A stretch of 64,000 bases of DNA from Phlyctochytrium arcticum (GCA_025602905.1 JAHLKI010000028.1:1-64000), one strand, 5' to 3'. Shown: positions 51,650-63,619, counted from the stretch's first letter. The notes: generated by a model not told the origin, from the sequence alone. Translations and numbers: made by a program.

Positions 51650-53897
51650 ATGTCAGCCCTACATTGCTTCTTCTGCAACGGCCCAGCCTGCAAATACGAA
51701 AACCACAGTCTCTGGTCCACCCCGCCCAACGCCCTGCCAGGTCTCTACTCACATTGGATCACTCCGTCCATTCTCGCAACTCAACGGCCCTCAACCCGAC
51801 TGATCCGCACCCACGACCTCGTTTCGGTGTTTTATGAAGCGGGGATTCGGAGCGTGTTTAATTTGCAGGTGGGCGGCGAACATGCTAGTTGTGGGGATGG
51901 GTTGGATTCTAGAGGTGGAGGGTTTAGTTATCGCGCCGAGGATTTTATGGATCGGGGAAGTACGTTAATTATTGTTCTACTCTTCTCAAAATTACTTCTA
52001 GTTGGTATTAACCCTGGATCTACTTTACTAGTCTACCATTATAATTTCGGATGGCAGGATATGAGTACCCCAAATTTCAACCACATGTTATCTATCGTCC
52101 AAGTCATGGCCTACGCTCTCGAACATGGCGACAAGGTAAAGAGTTGGAAAAAAAATCAAACATTTTCCTGACGCTACGAGTAGATTGCAGTGCATTGTCA
52201 TGCGGGGCTGGGTCGTACTGGGCTCGCTATTGCGTGTTATTTTGTCTATGGGGAGGAAATGCATCCCACCGATGTAAGAACTTTACATCTCGACCTAGCG
52301 TCAGGCCTAATACTTCCCTCAAAGGCAATCCAAAAAGTCCGAGCCTCCCGCCCGCTTTCCCTCCAGACCCGCAAACAAACTCTCTTCGTCCACCAATTCC
52401 TCGAATTCATCAGTCCCTTCAAGATCGTGTTTCCCGGGATCTGCCTTTCACCCTCCAACACTACAGCCGTGAACAGTACGGATTTAGTCGGTCTCGAGAC
52501 GTGTTTGGAGCGGCAAGGGCGGATGGAGCGTGGACGTGAGCGGGGGAAATGGCGGTTTGTGCCCCGAGTTGTTGGGGTTGGGTGTAAAGGGATTAATGAG
52601 TACGTACTTGCACCGGGAGGGGATAGGGAGTCCCGAGCTCGAGGTGTGCTTGAGAGTGTGGAGGGGTATGAAGGGTGGAATGTGGTTGAGGATGAGATGG
52701 TTATAGCTATGGTCAGAGTTTGCCTTCATTTCCCTTCCCTGAGATATACCTAACCACTTTTACAGATCCACGCCAACACGGGAGACTGGAATACCCTACC
52801 ACCCCTTTTCCAATGCCAGAAAACCTACCAGCTCGTCTTGTACTGGTTAACCTCTCTCAAAGTCAGTTTTGTCTCCGCTTCACCTGACTCATTCTAACCC
52901 GGTGCCTTAGGACCCTTTAATAAATGATACCGTACTGAACGGACTGGTCACCCAAGGCCGATTGGTAAATTGGACTGAAACTGTCCATGTACTAGGCCGC
53001 GCAAGAATGTACACTCTCAATACCCTACTTAACCCTCTTCGTCAGGTAAAAAATCTCACCGCAAACATACCATTCACAATCTGATTTTATCAAATAGATT
53101 ATGGAGGTGTATCCGACTTGGAAAGTGGATAAGGCCGTCAGAACTATTGAGCGGGTCGTGACGGGTGAAAGGAGGGGATTGAGGTATCCTTGGGTACCCA
53201 AATTGTTGTTTGTGCCTCCTACTACTGGGACTGTATCCCCTTCTGGGCCCCAAACAACATCCAAACCAACCGTGCAATCCCCCACAAGAAATACAACCTC
53301 TCCTCTCCCAACCCCCAGCCCGTTACATACATTCCTGACCCAATTATTGACACAGTACACCTTGGGCGATGATGGCCGACCGATTCCCAAAGTGGCTTCG
53401 GGGACCTCTACATTTCGTCAAAAAGAACGTGGACCGGGCGAGATGGCTGATGATGAAGAAGAGGAAGAGGAAGAAGTTGAGGGGGCGTGGATCAGTGAAC
53501 CTACTTTGGCTGCTCAATTATCCACCGAGGTACGTAACAAAGGCACATAATCCTCTGCCTCTGCTAAAATATAAAAAAAACACAGATGTCAACCCTCTCT
53601 CTCCTCCCAACCCCCGATCCCCCCCTCTCACCCGCCCACTCCACCCCCCTTCTCAACCCCCTCCTCCCCGACACACTCCCCATCCGCCCCACAAGCGCCT
53701 ACCTGCACACGATCGACACACTCCAGTCTCAGCACCAGTTGCCGGATCCGTTGGCGAAACGCCTGCGTCGGGCGGTGGCGGGCGGGGATGTGGCTGTGGG
53801 AAACGTATTTGATGCGTATTTTGTGGGCGGGGTTGGTGTGGGAAATCAGGCTGTTGTCGAACGATTTGTAAGAGCTGTAGGGGATGTTTTGGAGTGA
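51650..53897 (+). CDS. Dual-specificity / tyrosine phosphatase of the PTPDC1 type
   Basis: Seven exons, 51650-51959, 52032-52135, 52184-52711, 52766-52861, 52911-53045, 53098-53529 and 53586-53897 (GT-AG, phases fit), give 638 residues. The N-terminus CNGPACKYEN ... GLYSHWITPSILATQRPST, RSVFNLQVGGEHASCGDGLD and IYHYNFGWQDMS follow the PTPDC1 pattern closely. The active site is VHCHAGLGRTG (Cys143, Arg149). The C-terminal ~350 residues are fungus-specific: a helical part, a long Ser/Thr/Pro linker and an acidic run (DDEEEEEEEVEG). Animal PTPDC1 is linked to centrosomes and cilia, so its presence suits a lineage with centrioles, but this is inference. It is convergent with the Ted1-like gene, with 96 bp between stops. 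Confidence 0.92.
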
Positions 53898-53993
53898 GAG
53901 ATGGGATAAATGGGGAGGGATAGTTGTGTGTGTATATAGACGTTTTTTTATTTATTCATTTCTTGTGTTGGGTTCGGGTGTATTGCAAGAATG

Positions 53994-56502
53994 TTACAAA
54001 TTCCAATCCCATGCCAGTAGAAACAGATAAAATCCTCCCGATATTATAAAGCATTCCATGACGGTCCGAGTGGCTCTCACCAGCACCACTTTTCGACGAT
54101 TACCCGCTGCTGTCGCGCGAGTCAGGGATGGTGAGAATGGGGGGGATGACAGGGAGGGGTAATTCAGATGATGTGAATGGATGGACGAGGAGGAGGCAAA
54201 GGGCGAGGGTGTGGGGTTGTTATTGGCGCGCACCACGGGAGGGGATATGAGAGATGCTGCGCTGGTGTTGCCGGAGGAGACGGATGAGGATCGCCCGCGC
54301 GGAGAAAAGGATGCCGGTAAGGGAATAAACATGGATTCGGTTGCACTGGAGGGGAGAGATAGGAAGGGGGTGGTTGCCGCATCGTGCGGTAGGGGTGGGG
54401 TTGTCGCTTTGGGTATGGCATGGTGGGCGATTGCTATAGATGTTGGGCTGGTGCTGGTGGTGGGTATGGACATCCCCACGCGGCTGCTGGGAACTGAGAA
54501 GAGGGGGATTTCAACGTATTTCCCCCTCCGTCGCCCAGTCCGAACTTCACATATCGTGTCCCACATGCCCGTTAGCTTGTCGATAACCTTGCTACGCCCT
54601 CCCACACCCGACCCGCGAGTTTTGATTTCGGCGCAAATCAGACTTATCGCAATCGTTAGGATAAAGGCAACAATGTACCAAATGTAGATCCCGAGCTGGT
54701 TGGGGAGGTCACAGTACTGAGTGTGGATCAGGGTGTCGTGTGAAAGACGCGTGAGAAAATGAGTGTCTTGCTGATAATTTGGGAGGAGAGTGCTGGTATA
54801 GTCATTCTTTAGTTTGTGGATATTGAGGACGGCAAATCCTGGGTGATGGTTTCCCTGCATCCAGGAAAATGTGGCGACAGTATGCTATGAAAGTGCAAGG
54901 TGCTGTGTCAAAACGTGCCTGCCAAAACGTCACCCAATGGAAATATCATCTTACTTCAATGTACGTATTTGGACCATTCGAAAGCTGGGACTGGTGCTCA
55001 GTTGTGCACCAGTCATGATCATCGCCCGAAAATACAGCGACTGGTTTGATGCGGTCCAAGATCTCTCCCGACAGGCTTTCAACCACCAGATCTGCAATAC
55101 AATCAACATCAGCGTCTAGTCGGGGAACCAACAACAATACGAGAATACGCACTTTGGTATTGGTATCCTATTCCCTCACGTAGGGGCGGATTTCCGCGAT
55201 GCGGACCGCAGTCAGAAGTGGAGGGACGATGTAAAGGAATATGTGACAGAAGAATTCGGTAAGGATTTGAGCTTGATGTCGCCCGTTCAATTTTGGGCTG
55301 TGATGGTATACTGGACGTGTTCTGGAGCAGGTTCTCCTGATCCCAACGCTTGCGAAGCGGGAGAATCGAGGGTTGTTGTAATCCCGAGAATTGATCCAGG
55401 AAGGTGCGTGCGGTCTTGTACGCTACACTATTAATTCCTTGCTCAGCATCGGGATCTGGTTGAACTGGGGGTTGGCCGTGTTGGTCGTGGGATCCGGAGC
55501 TTAACGAGACAGTGTCAAGGCCGATAAGGGAAACCTCTGTGCCTGGTATGTCGACAGCAAAATTGGTCGGGCCAAAAGTATCCACAAAGCGGGTATATGC
55601 TGCAGGTACAACTGCAACAGAGTAAATTATCAGAAATAGTTCGAATGCGTCGATCGCTTCCGGAGTTTATGATGCTTACTATCGTTGCCAAATCCAATGT
55701 CGTGATTCCCTGCCATCCAATGTACCCGGGTATTCGTCGGATCCGAGATCTCAAATACGTGATGGACGCGCCGTAATTCGTCGTCAAATCTGCCCAAATG
55801 ATCAGGACCAGGTCTTATTCGTTTGACTGTCAGCATGTGTGACATACTGTGCATCATTAGTCCATTGCCGCCCACCGTCCATGATATCGCCCAGAACAAT
55901 AATCTCGTCGGGATTCAGAGAACTCTGCAGGTTTTGAAAGTTACGTCGCATGTACAGATCCGAGTAAAATTGTGTCAACGCGAGCCTCAGTCCCTAATAT
56001 AAACAGCATTGGTTTCACGACATAGATAGGAAGATAAGCGTGCGTAGCGTACCCGCTGCTTGTAGGAGTACGCATCCGTCAATTGCGGATCCGTCACAAT
56101 CAAAACTCGAACACTCTGTCCAATTCACAAAGGGTTAATGTCTTGACCTTTGATCTTTCCAAAAGTAAACATACATCGCCATCATGTGGATACCCGTCCG
56201 ATTCACGTTTGCACTTGCGCATGGCTCGTCGTGGAATCCAAACTTCGCATAGATACAGATTGATGAACCATATTGGAATGAGTGGATTTTGCGTGGCAAT
56301 TTTGAATATCAGTCGGGGGAGGAATTGGAGGAGGGTAGATGTCAGGCGAGGATGTGAAGAGTGTTCAAAAGGTCTACAGTTGGGCAAATAAACAGTAGTT
56401 TTTTCGTGAGCCAAGAGTGTAAGGTCGTTGTTGAGGACTTCAAACTAACCGGTAGTGTCCTCGCTCCAGTATCCGCGACCGCGGCCGAAATCCATCCACC
56501 AT
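53994..56502 (-). CDS. Ted1/Cdc1-type (MPPE1) membrane metallophosphoesterase
   Basis: Eight exons, 56502-56450, 56373-56175, 56115-56053, 55993-55848, 55789-55680, 55611-55153, 55091-54955 and 54884-53994, give 685 residues. An N-terminal hydrophobic segment (LIPIWFINLYLCEVWIP) is followed by calcineurin-like phosphoesterase motifs: VTDPQLTDAYSY, LGDIMDGGR (Asp141, Asp144), GNHDIGFGN (181-184), LLSHIPLHR and the family-specific FSGDDHDWC. After HPGFAVLNI come a transmembrane segment (IYIWYIVAFILTIAISLICA), a ~180-residue Ser/Pro-rich cytosolic region and a last hydrophobic helix (CFIISGGFYLFLLAWDW). Known role of the family: removal of ethanolamine-phosphate from GPI-anchor mannose in the ER or Golgi, allowing cargo export. 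All metal ligands are present. The start exon is short (53 nt) and rests on one well-fitting intron. Confidence 0.9.
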
Positions 56503-57213
56503 TCTCACCCTGGCCACCTTCAGCAACCTGCTGGACGGAACGTCGTCAATCTATCCTTGACGATTGTCTGTAGATCTCGTACGGTACCTCGCAGCTCGCG
56601 GCGGCCGGAACGATGATTACGAGCTATGGTTGCCGTATGGCTTTACTTTCCGAATGATTTGTAGATTTCAATGTACGGACGGTACAGCGGTACATTATGC
56701 CCCTTCCCACCTTTCGAAGAGAGCTCGTACATTGATTCCAACGTTCAATATTTGTTTCTAATTGGGGGATTGCTTTTGGTACCGTAAAGCATCTTGGATC
56801 TGGGACATGCATATGCAAACACTTCTCCTACATTGTTATAATTATGCAGGATCAACTTTCCTGAAATCATTTATCCATTCGAGAATGAATTTTGGGTAAA
56901 GTCCTGCTGGTCGTTTTCACATTATAACAGTTGTGGAAAAGGTTTTTAGTTTGGCCAGTTCGAAAGATGGAAAAGCGGCTCCGCTCGCGCTGATTCTCGC
57001 GCCGCTGGTTGTAGAACATCGCCGCCGACATTTTGCCAACAGCAAACTCGAGCCGGCATTAGCAGGTCAGCAGCAACGGCCATTTGCAAAGTCAAGCTGG
57101 GTGCGGCACACATCTGCAGACTCCGGCTGCTCGACAAGGTACGCTTTCTACGACTTGTAGTGGTTTAGTTCTTATCATTAACGGCCAGTTCTTTCTTGCG
57201 CAGCGAGTATACT
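56503..57213. promoter_or_regulatory. Divergent promoter region, Ted1-like / MYND gene, with probable 5' UTR intron
   Basis: 711 bp between opposed starts. On the right side a GTACGC donor (57139-57144) and TTGCGCAG acceptor (ending 57201) form a likely intron. An open but ATG-less frame from 56933 joins it in phase with the MYND frame, so an upstream start cannot be fully excluded. Confidence 0.5.
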
Positions 57214-59901
57214 ATGCGGGAACCACAACCTGTCACCTCCCTGTTCGAAGCAAGCAACAGTATGGAGGATAGCCAGCGGCTGACACCGTCGTCCGCGGCA
57301 TCGACCGCTCAAGCTCACCTCGACGATCTGGACGCTAGCATTCAGGCATTGACTTTGGGACCAGATACGCCACCACGGAAAAATGATAGATGTGACAGCG
57401 GGACAGCCCTCGGTGCGGGGCGAGAGACCATGTCTCCTGAAGGATCAACGAGATCCATACCGGTACACGAGACAAGATTTCTGGGGGCAACCGTGGAGGA
57501 AGTCAGGGATATGGAACTCAAGACATTACTATTGAGTGCAGAACAGATTTTGACGGCAGCTACAACTGATCCGGTCCGGGACGTCCTGTTAAATCGGATA
57601 TGGGAAATGGACATTTCCGCAGCAATGGAGCTTTGCCAACATGATGACGATTCAGATGATCAGGAAGACGGAAATCTCACTGTTCCTAAACTTTCTTCCG
57701 TTATCTTCCTCGCTACGACTCAAACGTGTTTGCAATCTTCCCCGCTGGAGAGCATTGGACCCTTGTTTTCATTGCTCGCAGTGCTCGACACGATTCCAAA
57801 ACCAGGCGCTCTCTCAGCGTGGATCACGGACCATCCCGAAGTCATTGGTGTAGACACCAAAGGGGTCTTGGATCTTGCCGCCCCCGTTGATACTACGCTA
57901 CCCTGTCGCGCAGCTGAGCGCCTTATGGCCGTGGGCACAGTGGCATACTCGTTGGGTCGAGCTATGACATGCGCAGGAAACGCCGCACATGGCTTGCATA
58001 TGGCGGTTGTCGGGATACGCATCATCAAACGCGTGCGAAACTTGAGGGGAGGGTTCAGAGATTTTGGTTTGGGTGAGCGAATCTATCGTCGAATACTGCG
58101 ATGGGTGGCACGGCGCGGTCTGCATGCAGAAGAAAGAGGGGTATCGATCGCAGTTGAAATGGCCAAATCCCTTGTTGCATTACACGACGAGGCCTGGGCG
58201 CGAGTGGTTCAGAGGATGGCAGACTTGGAAAACTCATTTTCAAGTGAGCGGGCTTACAAGAATGAGATTCCTATTGACCCCAAAGGGCATCTGTCGGCGC
58301 AGTTGCTCTTGGCCTGCTCGTACAAAGCGAACCAAGATTACACTAGTGCCCATAAGGCGTACAGTCGAGTATTGGAGCTGGCATCTATATCTTGGCCCTC
58401 ATTCTCATCCAGTTCATCTTCATCCCAACTCCTTTCGCCTGCGCGCATGCGCTCTGTCTACACCAATCTTACGCTTTGCGGCAGGCTGGCCACGGACGTA
58501 CCAGCAGGCACACTATTGACGTATGCGCGACAAGCTGTTCAAGGGCTAAGTGAAACGGAGGAAAAGAGTTCACTTGCTACGCATTTGAACATGACTACCG
58601 GTTGCCTCTGTTATGCTACTGCCCTAGAACTTGGAGGGGGACTAGTAGCTGCTTCTAGCCCTCCCGTCGCAATTGGCGATTTTGGTATTTTACAACGGCG
58701 ACAGTCGCAGCAATCCCTGGACAGACGGAGCAGTCAAGGCTCAAATCCACCTACGCAAAGTATTCGAGAGCTGTTAGAAGAGGCAGCAGGGTATTTACAG
58801 ACAGCGATGCAGTTGGCTGCCACCGTGGGAGGACAGGATGATAAAAAGAGCGACGACTCATCCCGACGGCGATTGAGTACCCGGCGCTCAAATCCCATTC
58901 CATTGGACTCTGACTCTGAGACTGACCCAGACAGTGTAAAGAATGCCGACAATGCATTTCCACCGATCCCACCTTTGACCACACGGATAGCGGCGTTGCA
59001 GCTGGCCTTGGTCCAATTCGACCGGCGTCAGGAGGATTCGTGCCAGACGTTGCTATCGGATTGGCGACTGACTAGCGGTACACTGGCCTCCCTAGATTCA
59101 GAACGACGACGACATCGCGCGCAATTATCACTAAAAGCCGCCCAGAGTGAGTCTGCCACGTCCTCGCCGTCCTCATCTCCGCAAACATCACCCGCCCTCA
59201 GCACGCGACCAAGTCTGTCATCTCTGCGCAGTTTTTTTGGCGGCTCAACGCCCGTCACTCCTCCAGCTTCAACCCCAAACACGCCACCCGAATACGCCGA
59301 TTCAGTACTATTGTCGCGCATACCTGCAGCACCTGCCCATATTCGCCCTTTTGCTCACTGGATTGTTTGCTCTGATGCTGTTTTACAACGAATACTTCCT
59401 GAGGCTCCCCGGGAGGATGACACAAACGGACTCTCCTTCTCCGCACACACCAACCTTCCTACGCGTTCCCCATTGGAATCTTACAGCCCTTCGCATCAAC
59501 CCCTCTCTACGCCGTCTCCATCATCCTCTCCTACCCTTCCTTCAGCGTTCGCTTCCTTTACCTCCTTCCCCCGTCGCATGCTCCTATCCAAACGCTCCCA
59601 TTTGACCCTGCGCGTGCAGTGCACCTACTGCAATCTGTCTTCTGCGTCTGATCCTCTACGCTGCGAATTGTGTGCCCGGCAAGGTGTTTCGGTATGGTAC
59701 TGCACCGATGAATGCATGCAAGCCCACGCCCTTGCGCACCGAGAAGTGTGCCGGCAGTATGTGACCGGCCCAGGGATGACCGAGGTAGTTGGCGATGTGG
59801 TTGCTGGAGGCGTAGCCGCCGTCGGAGCGGTTGGCGCTGAAGTGTTTCGCAATGTCGACGAGGCCATCGAGAAAGCCGTCTTTTCATACGGACGACTATG
59901 A
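57214..59901 (+). CDS. MYND zinc-finger protein with helical TPR-like middle region, function unknown
   Basis: 895 residues from the first ATG in frame. The disordered N-terminus (~90) is followed by a long helical part; LLACSYKANQDYTSAHKAYS looks like a TPR unit. Then come Ser/Pro-rich linkers and a C-terminal MYND finger at about 803-846: CTYCN ... CELC ... VWYCTDECMQAHALAHREVC, with all eight zinc ligands in the C-C-C-C-C-C-H-C order. It ends with a small hydrophobic Gly/Ala/Val-rich helix (VVAGGVAAVGAVGAEVF). MYND fingers bind Pro-rich peptides; no SET domain is present, so this is not a SMYD methyltransferase. Single coding exon. Confidence 0.85.
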   Translation: MREPQPVTSLFEASNSMEDSQRLTPSSAASTAQAHLDDLDASIQALTLGPDTPPRKNDRCDSGTALGAGRETMSPEGSTRSIPVHETRFLGATVEEVRDMELKTLLLSAEQILTAATTDPVRDVLLNRIWEMDISAAMELCQHDDDSDDQEDGNLTVPKLSSVIFLATTQTCLQSSPLESIGPLFSLLAVLDTIPKPGALSAWITDHPEVIGVDTKGVLDLAAPVDTTLPCRAAERLMAVGTVAYSLGRAMTCAGNAAHGLHMAVVGIRIIKRVRNLRGGFRDFGLGERIYRRILRWVARRGLHAEERGVSIAVEMAKSLVALHDEAWARVVQRMADLENSFSSERAYKNEIPIDPKGHLSAQLLLACSYKANQDYTSAHKAYSRVLELASISWPSFSSSSSSSQLLSPARMRSVYTNLTLCGRLATDVPAGTLLTYARQAVQGLSETEEKSSLATHLNMTTGCLCYATALELGGGLVAASSPPVAIGDFGILQRRQSQQSLDRRSSQGSNPPTQSIRELLEEAAGYLQTAMQLAATVGGQDDKKSDDSSRRRLSTRRSNPIPLDSDSETDPDSVKNADNAFPPIPPLTTRIAALQLALVQFDRRQEDSCQTLLSDWRLTSGTLASLDSERRRHRAQLSLKAAQSESATSSPSSSPQTSPALSTRPSLSSLRSFFGGSTPVTPPASTPNTPPEYADSVLLSRIPAAPAHIRPFAHWIVCSDAVLQRILPEAPREDDTNGLSFSAHTNLPTRSPLESYSPSHQPLSTPSPSSSPTLPSAFASFTSFPRRMLLSKRSHLTLRVQCTYCNLSSASDPLRCELCARQGVSVWYCTDECMQAHALAHREVCRQYVTGPGMTEVVGDVVAGGVAAVGAVGAEVFRNVDEAIEKAVFSYGRL

Positions 59902-60238
59902 TGGTCACATTCTTTTGATTTACATATTTTTGTTAGACCCTATGCTCGTAGATTATCGTATAGATTGGCATAGATTTGTTTCAGGCATTTTGTTATAGCT
60001 CATTAGATATTTAGATGTTGTGCTAGATTGTTCGTGCTCTTATAAAATGAATGCTGTTCCTGCCACTCATACCAGCCAATCTGCTCAGTCTCAAAGGCGA
60101 TTTTCACACTGATCAAGCGCCACGGCAACTGCTCGAAAAAAGAATCCACACAAAACGCTCCAATCTACAAGAGTTCGCAACGTCTGACCAAATAAATTAA
60201 AAAATAGATACAAATTGTAATGTTGCCTGCCCCAAATC
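59902..60238. other. Convergent spacer, MYND gene / UTP11
   Basis: 3' flanks only. TAGATT-rich near 59950. Confidence 0.5.
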
Positions 60239-61152
60239 CTATCGTTTCCGCTGTGCCTTCCACTTGTATATCGGCTTTCCTTTGGAATCAACCCCCACCT
60301 TCTTCTTTTCCCCCTTTCCCATCAACGCCTTTTGCAGATCCATCTCCTGCGATGTATGCAACAATTTCTCATCACGTTCTAGCCGAGAAGCTAGTTCACG
60401 ATACGCCAACTCTCGTTTCTTGTCAAGTTTCTGTTTTTTCAAAAGGGCGTTAGTTGGACAAGCAACCCAGGAAAGAAGTGCAGAATTACCTTCTGGGTAT
60501 GTGGATCGGGTGGGGTTGGGAGGGTGCTTTCGAGCAATTGTGTGGTGGGACGGTTGAATTTACGGGAGAGAAGTTCGGCGGGAGTGTCAAAGTGCTTTGC
60601 AGGATCAAATGAACGTGCTTTGAGACAAGAAATGAGCCAAAAGCCAAAGATAAATAAACACAAACAGGACAAACCTTCGGATACATCATCAACAAAAATG
60701 GTGTGATTGGGCTTTCGTTTCGAAGATCCTTCCTCCAAGTCCATCATATCATCCTCGCTCTCCCCCTCATCCTCACCCCCATCATCCAGCATATGTAACT
60801 CCCCCCTCAGACGCTCAATCTTCTTCTTGTTCACCGACTTTTGATATTGAACGTATCCCTGATCCTGCGTCTTGAGCAGTTGCAGGACCTCATGTGTAAA
60901 CTTTTCTCCCCGTTCTGCCACATGGACTCCTTTCTTTGTCTTGGCATTGATCATGCCAAAGTAGAATTCATCGGGGTTGCGGGTTGTCGCTTTTGAGCGA
61001 AGAGTCTTCAGGGCATTCTGCTTGCGGTGATAGTCTCGGGCACGTAAAACATAATCCTTGTGCTTTTCGAGAAGTCCGAGATGTGATCGTGATGAAGTTT
61101 GCGAACGCTCCTTGTGGTTCCGCCTTTGAACGGCGTTACGTAGGGAAGACAT
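60239..61152 (-). CDS. UTP11: U3 snoRNP / small-subunit processome protein Utp11
   Basis: Three exons, 61152-60675, 60617-60490 and 60430-60239, give 265 residues, normal for the family. The start MSSLRNAVQRRNHKERSQ and the segments HLGLLEKHKDYVLRARDYH, NPDEFYFGMINAKTKKGVHV, KTQDQGYVQYQKSVNKKKIE and the C-terminal RELAYRELASRLERDEKL are diagnostic. An acidic insert (GGEDEGESEDDMMDLEEG) lies in the middle. Known role: nucleolar, needed for 18S rRNA processing at sites A0-A2. The end KGKPIYKWKAQRKR is intact. Confidence 0.96.
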
Positions 61153-61436
61153 TGTCTGGTGTTTCGTTGTGAATTGCAAATTCCAAAAATTTCCAGAGTC
61201 GCAAATGGGCAAATGTTGCTTCACAGAATCCGGCACACGTGACATTGCTGCTGCGCAACTTCAGCACAATGCTTTCCACAGATTTGCGGAAGCTGCAAGC
61301 ACAAGCACACAAGGGACAAAAGACCAGCTCTCGGTTGATGGATTGAAAAATTACGTGTAGGGCAAGGTTATTGAAGTAAAAGTGCTAAATGTACAGATGA
61401 AGAGGCAGGCCAGCTCAGGTCAAAAGGTGTGAGCTT
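61153..61436. other. Spacer between UTP11 and CAB2
   Basis: UTP11 promoter side and the 3' flank of the ligase gene. Nothing else seen. Confidence 0.5.
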
Positions 61437-62694
61437 CTAAACTACGGCTTTCGACTCCCGCTCCCCCGCTCCAATCCATGTATCATGCCGCCCAATCAAC
61501 TCTGGTATGATTCGCGACTCAATCTCTATTCCGTCAATCAACTCTTGATCTGCGAGCTCTATCCGAGTTTGCTCCTCTGGCGTCACGAATAATACCCATT
61601 TCTTGCGCTCTGCCAAAATATTTCCAATGACGAGCTGGTGCTTATACCTCTCTAGAGCACGAAGAGCTTTGGAAACAAGGAGGGGCGGATCTGTCTCCAG
61701 TTTGAAAGAGACAATATAGCCACGGTGAGCCCAGCTTCCCACGAGGGGCGCAATGATCTTTGGGACTTGGTCAAGATGCAAAACAAGTGCACCCTCGGCA
61801 GATTGGATCTTGTGTGTTGACTTTTTCGAGCTCATTTAGTAATTGATAGGTGTATAGAGATGCGAAAACTTACCATCTTGGATGGAGGAATGAAAAAGTC
61901 ACTAACAGCTGCGGCGAGATAGTACATGGCCCGCTCCTTCAGAACAGACATGGCGATGGTAAAACGTCGCAGCATGAAGAGGTAGTCTTGCACAGTGACA
62001 AATGTCTCCATCAGGAGCAGGTGTTGAGATTTAGCCTGTGATAACATTAGGGAGGGTAAGGGGACGATAACATCACTAGTCATGTTGCGTACCCTTTGAT
62101 ACTTGCGGAGGACCTCACGCATATGATCACTATATTGGCGATTGACTGCAGGCCGCTTCCGTGTCAAACCTTGGGCCCGGGCAGCAAGTTATCGAGATCA
62201 CTTACCAATCAAGCCCCCACTTCCATCTTCAATCATGTAATCCAAGAAACAATTCTTTGAATGTGAGTAATGGCGCGAGAAGGGTTGTAAACTGAACTGT
62301 CGATGCATAAAGATGACGGCGTAGCCTTTCTCGAGAAACACTTCAGCAGAGGTCGCCCCACGGGTTCCGGCACTGAAATTGTCGACAAATCGTACGGTAT
62401 TCTCTTCTAATGGAACGGTAGTGCCGCCGGACTAATGAAGATTCAAGGATTAGTATACAGTACCGCTCCAGACCAAAGACAAACAAACCTCCCCACCGTG
62501 ACTAGTACGACCCTCCGTCCTTCTGCCGCATGTCGTTTGATGAATTCATCGACTCGTTTCCCCGCACTGTCCAGGGATGCAGGCGGTTTGACAGTTTCGA
62601 AATATTCTTCCCATCCAATCCCCGGGGCACTGACAGGCCCGCCAGGAACGATAGGCTCTATCTCGATCGCCGGGAAGGCGGGGTTGGTAGTCAT
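61437..62694 (-). CDS. CAB2: Phosphopantothenate-cysteine ligase (PPCS)
   Basis: Five exons, 62694-62497, 62431-62206, 62145-62093, 62035-61874 and 61820-61437, give 340 residues. The nucleotide-binding signature is split by the first intron: VVLVT | SGGTTVPLE, then [20 protein letters not shown]. Further family blocks: [72 protein letters not shown] and [17 protein letters not shown]. Known reaction: ATP-dependent joining of cysteine to 4'-phosphopantothenate, the second step of coenzyme A synthesis. The last acceptor (after TTACTAAATGAGCTCGAAAA) lies close to its branch point but keeps the frame. Divergent from the small membrane protein gene. Confidence 0.95.
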
Positions 62695-62897
62695 TAGGTA
62701 TTGGTGAGGACTCGGGAGAGGAAAGACACTGAGATCTCAACAAAAGTCAAGGATTTGGGTCAACGATGGACGCGGCGGGTGCCACCAGGTTGTTGGCTTT
62801 CACATTTCGATGACACACCGAGTCTGCGAGCAAGTCGGAGCAACTTGGCAGATCGACCCTCTTCAGCATCGTACTTGAGCACGCCCCCCCAAGTTCA
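62695..62897. promoter_or_regulatory. Short divergent promoter region, CAB2 / gene at 62898
   Basis: 203 bp separate the two start codons. No TATA box recognised. Confidence 0.55.
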
Positions 62898-63272
62898 ATG
62901 TCGGCCCCGTCCCCACCTGCAGATACCCTGCTCAACCGTCTGGCTGCTCGTCGACCGCCATCCCTTTCAACGGGCCACAGCTCTGCGCCAAATCCAGACT
63001 CAGAATCATCACCGTCCGACTCGGATTACTCAGACTACTCAGACTATGAGGACGACGAAGGCCACCATCCGGACTCGACGCAAATGCTCGTAATGCTTGT
63101 GCCAGTTGTCATCCCTATGCTGGCCAAAATGTTGGGACGCTTTGGTATGGAACCTTGGCTCTATCTGACACCAATCGAGACCGGAGCGCCTAATCATTTT
63201 ATCTTTTTTGTCTATATAGTCACAATCACCATGATGCGAAAATACTTTAGCCTGAACTGGTACTCAACATGA
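62898..63272 (+). CDS. Small protein with C-terminal membrane segment
   Basis: 124 residues if unspliced. An intron 63145-63219 (GTATGG ... CTAAT ... TATAG, 75 nt, divisible by three) is very plausible and would give 99 residues ending LGRFVTITMMRKYFSLNWYST. The N-terminus is Ser/Pro-rich, followed by an acidic Ser-Asp-Tyr repeat (SDSDYSDYSDYEDDEG) and a hydrophobic helix (MLVMLVPVVIPMLAKMLGRF) with a basic end. That layout suits a tail-anchored or mitochondrial outer-membrane protein. Family not identified. Because both spliced and unspliced forms keep the frame, two products are possible. Confidence 0.65.
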   Translation: MSAPSPPADTLLNRLAARRPPSLSTGHSSAPNPDSESSPSDSDYSDYSDYEDDEGHHPDSTQMLVMLVPVVIPMLAKMLGRFGMEPWLYLTPIETGAPNHFIFFVYIVTITMMRKYFSLNWYST

Positions 63273-63619
63273 GGGAAGAACGAAGCGGCCCCTTTTCGTA
63301 GTTCATCATGGGCATTTATGTGAAATCAGAGATGCCCTCATATACCCCATTAGACGTGACAAAACCAAGCAGCAAGCATATCTTATAGTCCTTGGCGCTG
63401 AACATTGGCTGTATAGCGGGTGTTTTCCCCGTCTTTCTTACTATTTAACCGTATGGAGCGGAACACTGTACATATCTCTTTGTAATAGACGAAGCCTTCT
63501 AGTTTTCATATCGAAGAAGGCAGATTCAGATCCTGGATCTCAGGATTTCTCGCTTGGTCATTCCACTGAAAGTTAGAAAAGCAAGAGTTGACTTTCAACA
63601 CTTTGTAGGAGAAGTATCT
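63273..63619. other. Convergent spacer
   Basis: 3' flanks of the small membrane protein and of the trypsin-like gene. No gene seen. Confidence 0.5.
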
